Below, in pieces: positions 1 to 6,648 of a stretch of 14,585 nucleotides of DNA. This DNA comes from Fibrobacter sp. Lineage in GTDB: Bacteria; Fibrobacterota; Fibrobacteria; Fibrobacterales; Fibrobacteraceae. Location of the stretch: contig JAEDLI010000059.1 of assembly GCA_016295375.1 (NCBI GenBank), positions 1 through 14,585 of the forward strand, written 5' to 3'. Position numbers and translations under genes: made by a program. Under the pieces are notes generated by a model. It worked only from the letters and a program-made list of their open reading frames with translations, searched no databases and was not told the origin of the DNA. Each line of letters starts with the position of its first letter. Positions within the stretch are counted from its first letter, which is position 1.

Positions 1-36
1 CGCGTGGCTAGTATCCTAGGGCAGGGCCCGCATATG

Positions 37-69
37 AAGAACCACCGGCTATGATGGTGGGTTCCTTTT
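37..69 (+). terminator. Intrinsic terminator of a gene off the left edge
   Basis: Arms 39-46 (GAACCACC) and 56-64 (GGTGGGTTC) pair with a single bulged base, and CCTTTTT follows on the + strand. Nothing coding is recognisable in bases 1-38, so the gene it serves probably lies outside the window. Confidence 0.65.
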
Positions 70-76
70 TAGGAAT

Positions 77-112
77 AAAAAAACGGCACATCCTTTGATG
101 TGTCGTTTTTTA
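77..112. terminator. Bidirectional intrinsic terminator after tRNA-Glu
   Basis: Arms 83-92 and 97-106 form a ten-base-pair stem with one G-U wobble around a four-base loop (CTTT). An A-run lies on the left and a T-run on the right, so it can work on both strands. On the minus strand it lies a few bases beyond the tRNA-Glu 3' end and is the obvious terminator for it. On the plus strand it would back up the hairpin at 37-69. Confidence 0.7.
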
Positions 113-116
113 TTTA

Positions 117-189
117 TACCCCCAAGCGGACTCGAACCGCTGTTGCGGGAATGAAAATCCCGAGTCCTGGGCCACTAGACGATGGGGGC
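117..189 (-). tRNA. tRNA-Glu (anticodon TTC)
   Basis: Read on the minus strand the sequence folds as a complete cloverleaf. The acceptor strands are GCCCCCA and TGGGGGT, the D-arm region resembles that of bacterial tRNA-Glu (CGTCTAGTGGCCCAGGAC), the anticodon stem is CGGGA/TCCCG around loop TTTTCAT, and the T-arm is AGCGG-TTCGAGT-CCGCT. The anticodon TTC (plus-strand bases 153-155) reads GAA/GAG, so the tRNA carries glutamate. No CCA is encoded at the 3' end. With this alignment the first acceptor pair is G1-U72, a wobble where E. coli tRNA-Glu has G-C. A terminator follows at 77-112. An upstream terminator at 211-242 separates it from fabZ, so it probably has its own promoter in the AT-rich stretch 190-210 or is reached by read-through. 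Confidence 0.93.
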
Positions 190-204
190 GAGCGAACCAA
201 ATAT

Positions 205-242
205 ATAAAAATCCGCCCAGATTTAAAGGCTCCGGGCGGAAT
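205..242 (-). terminator. Intrinsic terminator downstream of fabZ
   Basis: Arms TCCGCCC (212-218) and GGGCGGA (234-240) pair perfectly. On the minus strand the stem is followed by ATTTTTATATA. It lies about 30 bases past the fabZ stop codon, between that gene and tRNA-Glu. Confidence 0.65.
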
Positions 243-269
243 CTTTTTGAGTTTTTTTGAAAAGGCCTG

Positions 270-761
270 CTAGACCATGGCGGCGCTGAAATCCGCCTTG
301 GTGCAGAGGGTTTCTTTGCCCTCGGCGTCGACGGTGTAGAGCTCTCCGCTGTACTTGAAGATGCCGTGGCGGGCCATGACCAGCTTGGCCTTCAGGACGA
401 TTTCGGCAGGGGGGATTACCGGTGCGCGGAATCGGCAGTTTTCTACGCCCATAAAGGCGGGACGCTTGCCCGTAGTTTCCGCTTCGCGGCCGATTATGGT
501 CAAGAGCGTTGCCGCCTGGGCCATAGATTCAATTTGGATTACGCCGGGGAGCACGGGGTTTCCGGGGAAATGCCCCTTCAGGAATCCTTCTTCGCCGGTC
601 AGGTGCCACTTGCCTACGATTTCCATGTTCTCGGCGTCGAGGCTGAGGATTTCGTCAACGAAGGCGAAGGGCGCTTTTTGCGGCAAGATACCGTGGACTG
701 TGTCGGCCTCGTAGAGGATTCCGTCTTTGTTTGATTTGGGTAATGATTCGAGTAGGGACAT
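270..761 (-). CDS. fabZ: (3R)-hydroxyacyl-ACP dehydratase, FabZ-like
   Basis: A 163-residue hotdog-fold protein of the FabZ family, which dehydrates (3R)-hydroxyacyl-ACP to trans-2-enoyl-ACP in type II fatty-acid synthesis in the cytoplasm. The sequence shows the family landmarks: PFAFVDEI near residues 31-38 and the active-site helix GHFPGNPVLPGVIQIESMAQ at 63-82, with the catalytic His64 and Glu78 in place. Residues MGVENCRFRAPVIPPAE further on match the conserved strand of the fold. Length is slightly above the usual 140-150, with about 20 extra residues at the N-terminus. GGAG lies six bases before the ATG, supporting this start. The gene begins 28 bases after the putP stop on the same strand, so the two are probably cotranscribed; a terminator follows. 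It is a stand-alone dehydratase, not fused to LpxC as in some FCB bacteria. Whether it is the main FabZ or an accessory paralogue cannot be told from the window. Confidence 0.88.
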   Translation of the reverse strand: MSLLESLPKSNKDGILYEADTVHGILPQKAPFAFVDEILSLDAENMEIVGKWHLTGEEGFLKGHFPGNPVLPGVIQIESMAQAATLLTIIGREAETTGKRPAFMGVENCRFRAPVIPPAEIVLKAKLVMARHGIFKYSGELYTVDAEGKETLCTKADFSAAMV

Positions 762-789
762 TTTTTCTCCGTAATATGCGGGCGAATGG

Positions 790-2331
790 TTAAAGTTTCA
801 GCTGACTTAATCTTGTTTTATCTACTTGTTCAAATTCTTCGGTTATCTCCTTGCTGGGGGCCTTGGTGCAGAGGCTTACGATCACGATGGTCGCAAAGCT
901 AAGCACGAAGCCGGGCACCAGTTCGTAAATCTGGAAGATTTCGGCGGAGAATCCGGAGAGGTAGAACTTCCACACGAAGGTGGTGATGCCGCCCACGAGC
1001 ATGCCCGCGATGGCGCCCGGAAGCGTGGTACGCTTCCAGAACAGGGCAAGGAGCATAATCGGGCCGAAGGTGGCGCCGAAACCGCCCCAGGCGAAGCTCA
1101 CGAGGCTCATCACCACATCCAGGAAGCTCTTGCCCTGTGCAGCGCCGTCGGCGCTGGGCGCCCCCTGCATGGCGACGATGACTGCGATAACCGTAATGAG
1201 CACCACGACGCCGCGGCTCACCCACATGACTTCCTTGTTGCTCGCATTCTTGCGAAACAGGTGCTTGTAGAGGTCGTTACTGAAGGCCGAAGCCGAAACC
1301 AGCAGCTGCGAGTCGGCGGTACTCATGATGGCGGCAAGGATAGCTGCCATGAGGATGGCGGCGACAGCCGGGTGGCAGAGCGTCTGGCAGAGAACCATGA
1401 AGATGCGTTCCGGGTCGGCGACGGTAATGCCGTTGGCTTCTACGTAGTAGCGTCCGAGAATGGCAATCATGATGGCGGCACCGAGGCAGATGGTGACCCA
1501 GGTCATGGCGACGCGGCGGGAGAACTTGATGTCTTCGGCGTTCTTGATGCTCATGAAACGCACCAGAATATGTGGCATGCCGAAGTAGCCGAGACCCCAG
1601 GCGAGGCTAGAAATCAAGGCGATAAGCCCGATGGACTTGCCGGTGGTGGCGTTGGTGAACAGGCTCAACAGGTAGGGGTTCTGTGCGTTCACGGCGTCCA
1701 TGGTCGCTGCAAATCCGCCCGAGCCGGTCATGATAATCGAAGGAATCGCGATGACGGCAATCAGCATCATGGTCGCCTGGATAAAGTCCGTCCAGCAAAC
1801 GGCAAAGAAACCGCCCATGAAGGTGTAGCTCACCACGACGACCGCACCGATGATAAGGCCCGTGGTGTAGTCCATGCCGAAGATGGTGCCGAAGAGCTTC
1901 GCGCTAGCCACAAAGCCCGAAACCGTGTAGAACAGGAAGAACGCGAGAATGAAGATGGAGGCGATAACGCGGATGATTCCCTTGTTGTCGCGGAAGCGGT
2001 TCGCAAAGAAGTCGGGCAGCGTGATGGAGTCACCGCAGAAGTGGCTGTACTTGCGGAGCCTGCGGCCCACGATTTTCCAGTTGAAGTAGGTGCCGATCAC
2101 GAGGCCGATACCGATCCACGCTTCGGAAAACCCGCTCACGAAGATGGCGCCCGGGAGGCCCATCAAAAGCCAGCCGCTCATGTCGGAGGCCTGTGCGGAC
2201 ATGGCCACGACCCACTTGTTCATGCCGCGGTTGCCCAGGTAGTAGGCATTCAGGCTGTTGGCCTTTTTGGAAAAGTAAAAGCCGATGCCAAGCATCATCA
2301 GCAGGTACAGGATAAAAACGGTAATGACCAT
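790..2331 (-). CDS. putP: Sodium/proline symporter PutP
   Basis: A 513-residue, highly hydrophobic inner-membrane protein of the sodium:solute symporter family (LeuT fold, about 13 transmembrane segments), expected to import proline with Na+. Hallmarks of PutP are present: SAQASDMSGWLLMGLPGA near residues 45-62, whose Asp50 corresponds to the essential Asp55 of E. coli PutP; ITLPDFFANRF; and IMSTADSQLLVSASA, carrying the Ser-Thr pair of the second sodium site. Length fits the family (E. coli 502). I chose the ATG at 2331 because AAAGGAG lies 11 bases upstream and the protein then begins MVITVFILYLL, as in the family; an in-frame TTG ten codons earlier overlaps this Shine-Dalgarno sequence and is unlikely. 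Transcribed divergently from sfsA and probably together with fabZ. Substrate is inferred from motif similarity; another solute of the family is possible but less likely. Confidence 0.9.
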   Translation of the reverse strand: MVITVFILYLLMMLGIGFYFSKKANSLNAYYLGNRGMNKWVVAMSAQASDMSGWLLMGLPGAIFVSGFSEAWIGIGLVIGTYFNWKIVGRRLRKYSHFCGDSITLPDFFANRFRDNKGIIRVIASIFILAFFLFYTVSGFVASAKLFGTIFGMDYTTGLIIGAVVVVSYTFMGGFFAVCWTDFIQATMMLIAVIAIPSIIMTGSGGFAATMDAVNAQNPYLLSLFTNATTGKSIGLIALISSLAWGLGYFGMPHILVRFMSIKNAEDIKFSRRVAMTWVTICLGAAIMIAILGRYYVEANGITVADPERIFMVLCQTLCHPAVAAILMAAILAAIMSTADSQLLVSASAFSNDLYKHLFRKNASNKEVMWVSRGVVVLITVIAVIVAMQGAPSADGAAQGKSFLDVVMSLVSFAWGGFGATFGPIMLLALFWKRTTLPGAIAGMLVGGITTFVWKFYLSGFSAEIFQIYELVPGFVLSFATIVIVSLCTKAPSKEITEEFEQVDKTRLSQLKL

Positions 2332-2390
2332 TTGAAGTCGTACTCCTTTTGTTTTCTTCAAAATTAAAAATTTTCGCCGAATTCTTTATT

Positions 2391-2396
2391 TATATT
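2391..2396 (+). promoter_or_regulatory. Candidate -10 element of sfsA (TATATT)
   Basis: TATATT ends 17 bases before the sfsA ATG in an AT-rich divergent spacer. No good -35 is visible. It is proposed because the same hexamer recurs before nudC, the second pilin and the inositol-phosphatase gene. Confidence 0.35.
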
Positions 2397-2413
2397 CTAG
2401 TCAAATTGGAAAA

Positions 2414-3172
2414 ATGCCGATGAAATATGGTGAAATTGTCCAGGGCGAGTTCTTGGAGCGGCCAAACCGCTTTATCGCCCACGTGAAAATCGACGGCGTA
2501 AAGACGGTAGTCCACGTGAAGAACACGGGACGCTGCCGTGAACTGTTGCAGTCCGGCGTGAAAGTCTTTCTGGAAAAGTCGAAAAATCCGGAACGCAAGA
2601 CGCCCTACGACCTGGTGACGGTGGAAAAGGTCACTCCCCGCGGGAAAATCCTGGTGAACATGGACAGCCAGGCCCCTAACAAGGTGGCCGCCGAATGGAT
2701 TCGTTCCAACCGGGAGCGTTTTCCGGAGATTACCTTCCTGAAGCCGGAATACACCTTCGGGAATTCCCGCTTCGACTTTTACATCGAATATCGGGGAGCG
2801 GGGAAGACAAAGGCGCAGAAAGCGCGGCTCCACAAGATGTTCCTGGAAGTGAAGGGTGTGACTCTGGAATACGACGGTTCTGCCTCTTTCCCCGACGCTC
2901 CGACGGAGCGGGGCGTCAAGCACCTGCGGGAGCTGACCCGCATTCTTGGGACCCAAACATCTGCAGACGACGGAACACCTTACGAATGCGGCGTGCTGTT
3001 TCTGGTCCAGATGAAGGGCTGCCACCGCTTTGGACCCGACGAAAAAATCCATCCGGAGTTCGCGGGAGCCCTGCGGGATGCCCAAGACGCAGGTGTAGAA
3101 ATCTTCGTGGTGGACTGCAAGGTGACTCCGAAGACGGTTACCGCCGACAAGCCCGTGCCGCTAGTGCTTTAG
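2414..3172 (+). CDS. sfsA: SfsA family nuclease (sugar fermentation stimulation protein homologue)
   Basis: A 252-residue protein of the SfsA family, a little longer than E. coli SfsA (234). The family was first linked to maltose metabolism and is now annotated as a DNA/RNA nuclease; its physiological role is poorly defined. Landmarks: an N-terminal OB-like part with FLERPNRFIAHVKIDG and HVKNTGRC; NSRFDFYIEY with the acidic residue of the nuclease core; EVKGVTLEYDGSASFPDAPTERG with the E-x-K pair typical of PD-(D/E)XK-like nucleases; and a C-terminal GVLFLVQM...GVEIFVVDC segment. The start at 2414 has only a weak GGAAAA before it; a second ATG two codons later is possible. Divergent from putP. 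Its TAG stop overlaps the stop codon of the convergent nudC by four bases. Confidence 0.9.
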   Translation: MPMKYGEIVQGEFLERPNRFIAHVKIDGVKTVVHVKNTGRCRELLQSGVKVFLEKSKNPERKTPYDLVTVEKVTPRGKILVNMDSQAPNKVAAEWIRSNRERFPEITFLKPEYTFGNSRFDFYIEYRGAGKTKAQKARLHKMFLEVKGVTLEYDGSASFPDAPTERGVKHLRELTRILGTQTSADDGTPYECGVLFLVQMKGCHRFGPDEKIHPEFAGALRDAQDAGVEIFVVDCKVTPKTVTADKPVPLVL

Positions 3173-4053
3173 GCATCGCTGTCCAGTGTAAATCCCCGCC
3201 TGAAATTCTCGATGAGGCAGCAGCTGATGCTTACGTCGGTCTCGTATTCGGGAATGTCTTCGCGCTTGAGCCACATGGCTTCGGATAGTTCTTCCTTTTG
3301 CATGTGGATGGTGTCATCACCGTCCAGTTCGGCGGTGAAACCTGCGATAAGCGAGTCGCTGAAAGGCCACGGCTGGCTCCCGAAATAGCGGACGTTTTTC
3401 ACACGAAGGCCCGCCTCTTCCAGAACCTCTCGGTGTACCGCCTGTTCCAAGCTCTCGCCGATTTCCACGAATCCCGAGATCAGGAAAAGTCGCGGGTTAG
3501 GGTTGTCGATATTGTGGGCCATCAGGAGCTTGTCACCGTTGTGCACGGCCACAATCACAACTGGTGAGATTCGCGGGTATACTACGTTCCCGCATTTCGG
3601 GCAAACCATGGAACGTTCTTTTTCACCGTGAACCATCGGGTGTCCGCATTTGCCGCAGAACCTGTTCAGGGATTCCCAGTGGGCGAGGTGGGTGGCCGTA
3701 GCTCCACCCAGGCGTTCTACGGGGCTCATATTGCGGAAAGTCCGGCTGACCATGTATTCGTATCCTGCTGGGGCAGCGGATTTTGCCGCCGCACAGTCAA
3801 CGCCCGATTGACTCACGTCGCTGTCATCCAAAAAGAACGCCGTCTCGTCGATACTGAAAAGGTAATGACCTTCGAAATCGGCAAGGCTCTTGCCTTCTAG
3901 TTCTAGTAGTTCGCCTACGCGGGGAATGGTGTAGGCGGTACCCTTCTTCAATAAGGTTTTTGCTCCGTCATACCGAATGACAAAATCCGTAGATTTCGGT
4001 CCACAGATTTTGAATTCGTTGTAGAGCTTGTGGGGGAGTATTTCGTGGATCAT
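3169..4053 (-). CDS. nudC: NAD(H) pyrophosphatase / RNA-decapping Nudix hydrolase NudC
   Basis: A 294-residue NudC-type enzyme that splits NADH to NMNH and AMP and, in E. coli, removes the NAD cap from RNA. The architecture is complete: a poorly conserved N-terminal domain (about 1-128); a zinc ribbon with Cys133, Cys136, Cys151 and Cys154; and the Nudix domain, whose box GX5EX7REUXEEXGU runs from Gly194 to Leu216. SQPWPF (226-231), the signature that separates NudC from other Nudix families, follows. AAGAGA lies upstream of the ATG at a suitable distance, and a TATATT hexamer lies 25 bases before it. The first part of its leader abuts the terminator of the downstream-encoded pilin gene. Convergent with sfsA, with overlapping stop codons and no room for a separate terminator. 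Confidence 0.94.
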   Translation of the reverse strand: MIHEILPHKLYNEFKICGPKSTDFVIRYDGAKTLLKKGTAYTIPRVGELLELEGKSLADFEGHYLFSIDETAFFLDDSDVSQSGVDCAAAKSAAPAGYEYMVSRTFRNMSPVERLGGATATHLAHWESLNRFCGKCGHPMVHGEKERSMVCPKCGNVVYPRISPVVIVAVHNGDKLLMAHNIDNPNPRLFLISGFVEIGESLEQAVHREVLEEAGLRVKNVRYFGSQPWPFSDSLIAGFTAELDGDDTIHMQKEELSEAMWLKREDIPEYETDVSISCCLIENFRRGFTLDSDA

Positions 4054-4078
4054 TCAATTGTCTCTTTTTTGCGGAAAC

Positions 4079-4084
4079 AATATA
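4079..4084 (-). promoter_or_regulatory. Candidate -10 element of nudC (TATATT)
   Basis: On the minus strand TATATT lies 25 bases before the nudC ATG and immediately after the T-run of the preceding pilin terminator. No recognisable -35 lies at the usual spacing. Confidence 0.35.
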
Positions 4085-4086
4085 GT

Positions 4087-4119
4087 CAAAAAAAAGAACC
4101 CGCATTGGTGCTGCGGGTT
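4087..4119 (-). terminator. Intrinsic terminator of the first pilin-like gene
   Basis: Perfect eight-base arms AACCCGCA (4097-4104) and TGCGGGTT (4112-4119) around a seven-base loop. On the minus strand eight T residues follow after one C. It lies about 30 bases past the stop of the 4148-5452 gene. Confidence 0.85.
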
Positions 4120-4147
4120 AGTGGAGTAAAAATGAACCAAACTTATT

Positions 4148-5452
4148 TCAATTTTCCTTTTTCTTTTCAATACAGTAGTCAACTTTCCCGCTTGCGTCTA
4201 CATGATACTTCTGGCAGTCGTATTTTGATATATCTTTTTTTTCATAGTTATTGCACTTGTCCTTTTTTGTGTTGTAGCTTTTGCATTCTTTGATAGTATT
4301 ATCAACATTATTCATATCAATGGTAGTAGTAGTTCCATCCTGTTTCGTGATGGTGACTTCTTGAGGAACCGGAGTTTCGAAGTTTGCATCGTTACCTCCA
4401 TTTGTTTCTTCTGGGTTAGGTTCGTTATTGTTGTTTGATCCTCCGCCAGTTCCACCACCGGAACCGCCTCCTCCATTTCCGCCAGAGCCAATGTTTCCGC
4501 CTTGTCCACTGCCTGTGCTTGTAGGTGTGCTGGAGGTGCTGCTACCTGCGTTTGCGTTGCTGCTTTGACTTGTGCTGCTTTTTCCGCTGGTGCTGCTGGA
4601 GGCGCTAGATTTGGACTGGTTGCACATCTGATTGAGAATGTCTTTTTTCTTGTCGGCGTTACCGTCACCGTCCATATCGATAATGGTAAGGCCAGAACCC
4701 TTGGCTTTTCCTGAAGGAACAAACATGTTACATTCCTGCACAAATACGAAACCCTTAGCCTGCTTGCTGCAGGGGTCACTATTTCCGTTCCCGCCGCCGG
4801 TTTTCAGGTCGCTGCATTTTTTCTGTATTTCGTCCTGGTTCGAACCGCTGGAACCGCCAGAGGCGCTTGTGGGGTCACTCTCACTGGAATTGGAGCTGTC
4901 GACGGTCTCAGGGTCGTCGGTCGGTGTAGAATTGGATGCGCTTGATTTAGGAGTAGATGCTTGAGCCGTAGCTTCGCAGGCTCCGGCAGGGACTGCCCGG
5001 ACATCCCAGTTGCGAGTCAGGTAAGTGCACCCCAGTCCGGAGACGATATGGTTGTAACTAAGGCTTTTGTTTTCGACGGGGTCGATGGTCACCGTCCACA
5101 CACTGTTCATTTCACATAGGTTCAGTTTTTCCAAGTTGAAAGCCTGCCAGCCCACGACACCGTTGTCGGCAACATCAATGTCGATTTCTCCGACAATACA
5201 GCCCTCATATTTGAAATAATTGCTGGTGCCGTTTCCTGGAGGGGTATAGCCGATAAGGTCCCAACTGGCTATGGCCTTTTTTTCAGACAGGAAAGCATCT
5301 TGTAACTTGGTATATGTGGCTGCAGCAATGGGCACTTCCGAGGCCTTGGCCTTGGCAATGTATCCGAACAGTTTTGGCACCGCAACGGCTGCAAGGACAC
5401 CTATGACAATGACCACCACCATGACTTCAATGAGTGTAAACCCTTTTTTCAT
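4148..5452 (-). CDS. Type IV pilin-like protein with long Ser/Gly-rich tail
   Basis: A 434-residue prepilin-like protein. The N-terminus MKKG-FTLIEVMVVVIVIGVLAA is a class III (type IV pilin/pseudopilin) signal: prepilin peptidase would cut after Gly4, leaving Phe+1 and Glu+5 and a hydrophobic assembly helix. Residues 1-160 form a core with Cys85, 113, 142 and 159, all matched in the neighbouring paralogue. The rest is unusual: a Ser/Thr/Asp linker (about 161-206); a segment with Cys213, 228, 241 and 277 containing DMDGDGNAD at 259-267, which fits a calcium-binding DxDxDGxxD loop; a second Ser- then Gly-rich linker (279-355); and a Lys-rich end with Cys390, 400, 413 and 427. Ordinary pilins are 140-170 residues. 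The ATG at 5452 is preferred: GAGG lies nine bases upstream and the signal starts with MKKG; earlier in-frame TTG and ATG codons are poorly placed. The role is likely surface fibre or adhesion; the precise function is unknown. Confidence 0.85.
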   Translation of the reverse strand: MKKGFTLIEVMVVVIVIGVLAAVAVPKLFGYIAKAKASEVPIAAATYTKLQDAFLSEKKAIASWDLIGYTPPGNGTSNYFKYEGCIVGEIDIDVADNGVVGWQAFNLEKLNLCEMNSVWTVTIDPVENKSLSYNHIVSGLGCTYLTRNWDVRAVPAGACEATAQASTPKSSASNSTPTDDPETVDSSNSSESDPTSASGGSSGSNQDEIQKKCSDLKTGGGNGNSDPCSKQAKGFVFVQECNMFVPSGKAKGSGLTIIDMDGDGNADKKKDILNQMCNQSKSSASSSTSGKSSTSQSSNANAGSSTSSTPTSTGSGQGGNIGSGGNGGGGSGGGTGGGSNNNNEPNPEETNGGNDANFETPVPQEVTITKQDGTTTTIDMNNVDNTIKECKSYNTKKDKCNNYEKKDISKYDCQKYHVDASGKVDYCIEKKKEN

Positions 5453-5489
5453 TCCCATATACCTCAAGTCTTTTTTTGATAATAATTAC

Positions 5490-5517
5490 GAAAAAAAAGC
5501 AAAGCCGTTTCTTTAGC
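5490..5517 (-). terminator. Intrinsic terminator overlapping the second pilin stop codon
   Basis: On the minus strand GCTAAAG and CTTTGC pair with one bulge around AAACGG, followed by eight T residues. The stem includes the TAA stop codon of the 5513-6247 gene. The stem is weak, but the T-run is strong. Confidence 0.5.
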
Positions 5518-6247
5518 TGCCGCAACAGGCACAACAACTTTTAAAATTTTTTTTGCTACAATCCATTTTTTTCTCTTTGCCCTGCCCGGTGGCTCCACCT
5601 CCTAGAGAGCACTGACTATCGTTAGAGCAGGCTGTATTGGTCCCAGGACAAGTGTCTTCCGTGTTCTGTTCCGGCTCCGGTTCATCCGGCTCTGGCTGTT
5701 GCGTCTCCGGCTGCTGTTGTGGCTCGGGGTCGCTGCTTGCTTGCTGGGTGTTGCCGGAGCTGCCTTCACATTCGTCACCGATGCTTCCAACGGTCCAACT
5801 GGTGGTGAGCATGCCGCATTCTTCGGAATTCACCAGGTTGGCGTATTTCAGGTGGTGCTCGGCAATGGCCGTTACCTGGACGGCCCAGGTTCCGTTGTTC
5901 CCGCTACACTGGTTGAGGGTGTTGCGGTTGGTCGCTTTCCAGCCAATAACCGTCAGTTTTTCGCCTGTGAAGGGGGTGTCTTCCTCTAGGCAACCGCTGT
6001 ATTGGAACTCATTGGATACCCCGTTGGTACCCGGAGCATTGTATCCGATGTTTTTCCAGCTTCCGATGATGGTCTTTTCGCTCTGGTAGGCTTCTTGAAG
6101 TTGTACGTATGTACCTGCCGCTGTGGGGACCTCGCTGGCCTTCGCCTTGGCGATCATTCCGAAAAGCTTTGGCACGCCAACGGCCGTCAACACGCCTATG
6201 ATGACGATGACCACCATTATTTCGATGAGGGTGAAGCCTTTTTTCAT
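5513..6247 (-). CDS. Type IV pilin-like protein with Pro/Glu/Gln linker and Cys-rich end
   Basis: A 244-residue prepilin-like protein, paralogous to the downstream gene at 4148-5452. The signal is MKKG-FTLIEIMVVIVIIGVL, with Gly4 as cleavage site and Glu at mature position 5. The core up to about residue 162 aligns closely with the neighbour: PKLFG-IAKAKASEVP, SEK, W--IGY, a GW strand and Cys86, 114, 144 and 160. The tail is different: a Pro/Glu/Gln-rich linker (about 170-198), then a compact end with Cys200, 207, 213, 230, 238, 239, 241 and 242, finishing CCACCGS. Eight cysteines in 43 residues suggest a disulfide-knotted or metal-binding knob. The ATG at 6247 is chosen because AAGGGA precedes it and the signal starts there; 30 codons of open frame further upstream do not look like a prepilin leader. 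Likely exported and built into a surface fibre or pseudopilus; the function of the knob is unknown. Confidence 0.85.
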   Translation of the reverse strand: MKKGFTLIEIMVVIVIIGVLTAVGVPKLFGMIAKAKASEVPTAAGTYVQLQEAYQSEKTIIGSWKNIGYNAPGTNGVSNEFQYSGCLEEDTPFTGEKLTVIGWKATNRNTLNQCSGNNGTWAVQVTAIAEHHLKYANLVNSEECGMLTTSWTVGSIGDECEGSSGNTQQASSDPEPQQQPETQQPEPDEPEPEQNTEDTCPGTNTACSNDSQCSLGGGATGQGKEKKMDCSKKNFKSCCACCGS

Positions 6248-6276
6248 AAAATCCCTTGATCCCGATGAATACGACG

Positions 6277-6282
6277 AATATA
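6277..6282 (-). promoter_or_regulatory. Candidate -10 element of the second pilin-like gene (TATATT)
   Basis: On the minus strand TATATT lies 29 bases before the ATG at 6247. I looked for a sigma-54 site (GG-N10-GC), which often drives pilin genes, and found no good match. Confidence 0.35.
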
Positions 6283-6427
6283 GTTTATTTGCATTAGTTT
6301 GTGCTTGTTTTAAAGCGAAATGTACAAAAAACGGCACGAAAAACTTACATTTGTAGAAAATTTGGCGTTTTTAGGCAAATTTTGCCCTTTTTTGAGAATG
6401 TTGCACCTGTCCTGGTTTTACATTACC

Positions 6428-6433
6428 TACATT
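6428..6433 (+). promoter_or_regulatory. Candidate -10 element of the B12 riboswitch-receptor transcript (TACATT)
   Basis: CTACATTTGG resembles CTATATTTGG found before the 9972 gene. A start about seven bases after the hexamer would fall at roughly 6440, just before the first base of the riboswitch P1 stem (6443). This fit is the main support. TTGCAC at 6401-6406 is too far away to be its -35. Confidence 0.35.
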
Positions 6434-6442
6434 TGGCCTAAA

Positions 6443-6632
6443 GTTTCCTGTGCCCTGAAAAGCCCATGCTGGCGCCCTACTGGGTGGCCCGCAAGGAGAG
6501 AACCCCGTGAAAGCCGGGGGCGGTCGCGCCGCTGTAAGGGAGGACGAAACCGGCATGAACCAATGCACGAGCTGTCGTGTGTGAAGGAACCGGGAGTAGA
6601 TTGAGCCCCGAGCCAGAAGAACTGTGGGAAAC
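6443..6632 (+). promoter_or_regulatory. Cobalamin riboswitch
   Basis: This leader RNA binds a form of vitamin B12 and represses the gene behind it when B12 is plentiful. The recognisable conserved parts are, in order: CCCCGTGAAAGCCGGGG (6503-6519), a P4-region hairpin; GGCGGTCGCGCCGCTGTAA (about 6519-6537), the core ending in the hallmark GCCGCTGTAA; the GGGAGGACGAAAC joining segment; GGGAGTAGATTGAGCCCCGA (from 6592), matching the AGTAGGATGAAGCCCGA consensus; and the B12 box CCGAGCCAGAAGA (6608-6620). GTTTCC at 6443-6448 pairs with GGAAAC at 6627-6632 as the closing P1 stem. The receptor ATG is only 16 bases beyond P1, with GAGGA between and no intrinsic terminator, so control is probably of translation initiation rather than transcription. 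The exact helix limits in the middle are my estimate. Confidence 0.93.
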
Positions 6633-6648
6633 GCTTTGTTGAGGAACG

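Noticed and set aside
1..54. Open frame from the left edge to a TGA at 52-54
   Set aside because: The frame is only 17 codons, matches nothing I recognise, and its stop lies inside the loop of a terminator hairpin. Too weak to call a partial gene.
826..2367. A 513-codon open frame on the plus strand opposite putP
   Set aside because: It is an antisense shadow of a clear sodium symporter gene; its translation is rich in His, Asp, Glu and Gly without any domain, as expected for reverse-frame reading.
2390..3085. A 231-codon open frame on the minus strand opposite sfsA
   Set aside because: It lies wholly within sfsA, which carries all family motifs, and has no motif of its own.
4240..4520. Possible separate small gene for the Gly/Ser-rich and Cys-containing end of the larger pilin
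   Set aside because: The frame is continuous with the prepilin N-terminus, without an internal start signal or frameshift, so it is treated as one protein.
6284..6310. Possible sigma-54 promoter before the second pilin gene
   Set aside because: AGCAC...ATGC has the wrong spacing (11 instead of 10) and lacks the GG of the -24 element.
6372..6392. Hairpin GGCAA/TTGCC followed by six T upstream of the riboswitch
   Set aside because: The loop is only three bases and the stem is five, and no transcript is known to enter from the left on this strand. Not convincing as a terminator.
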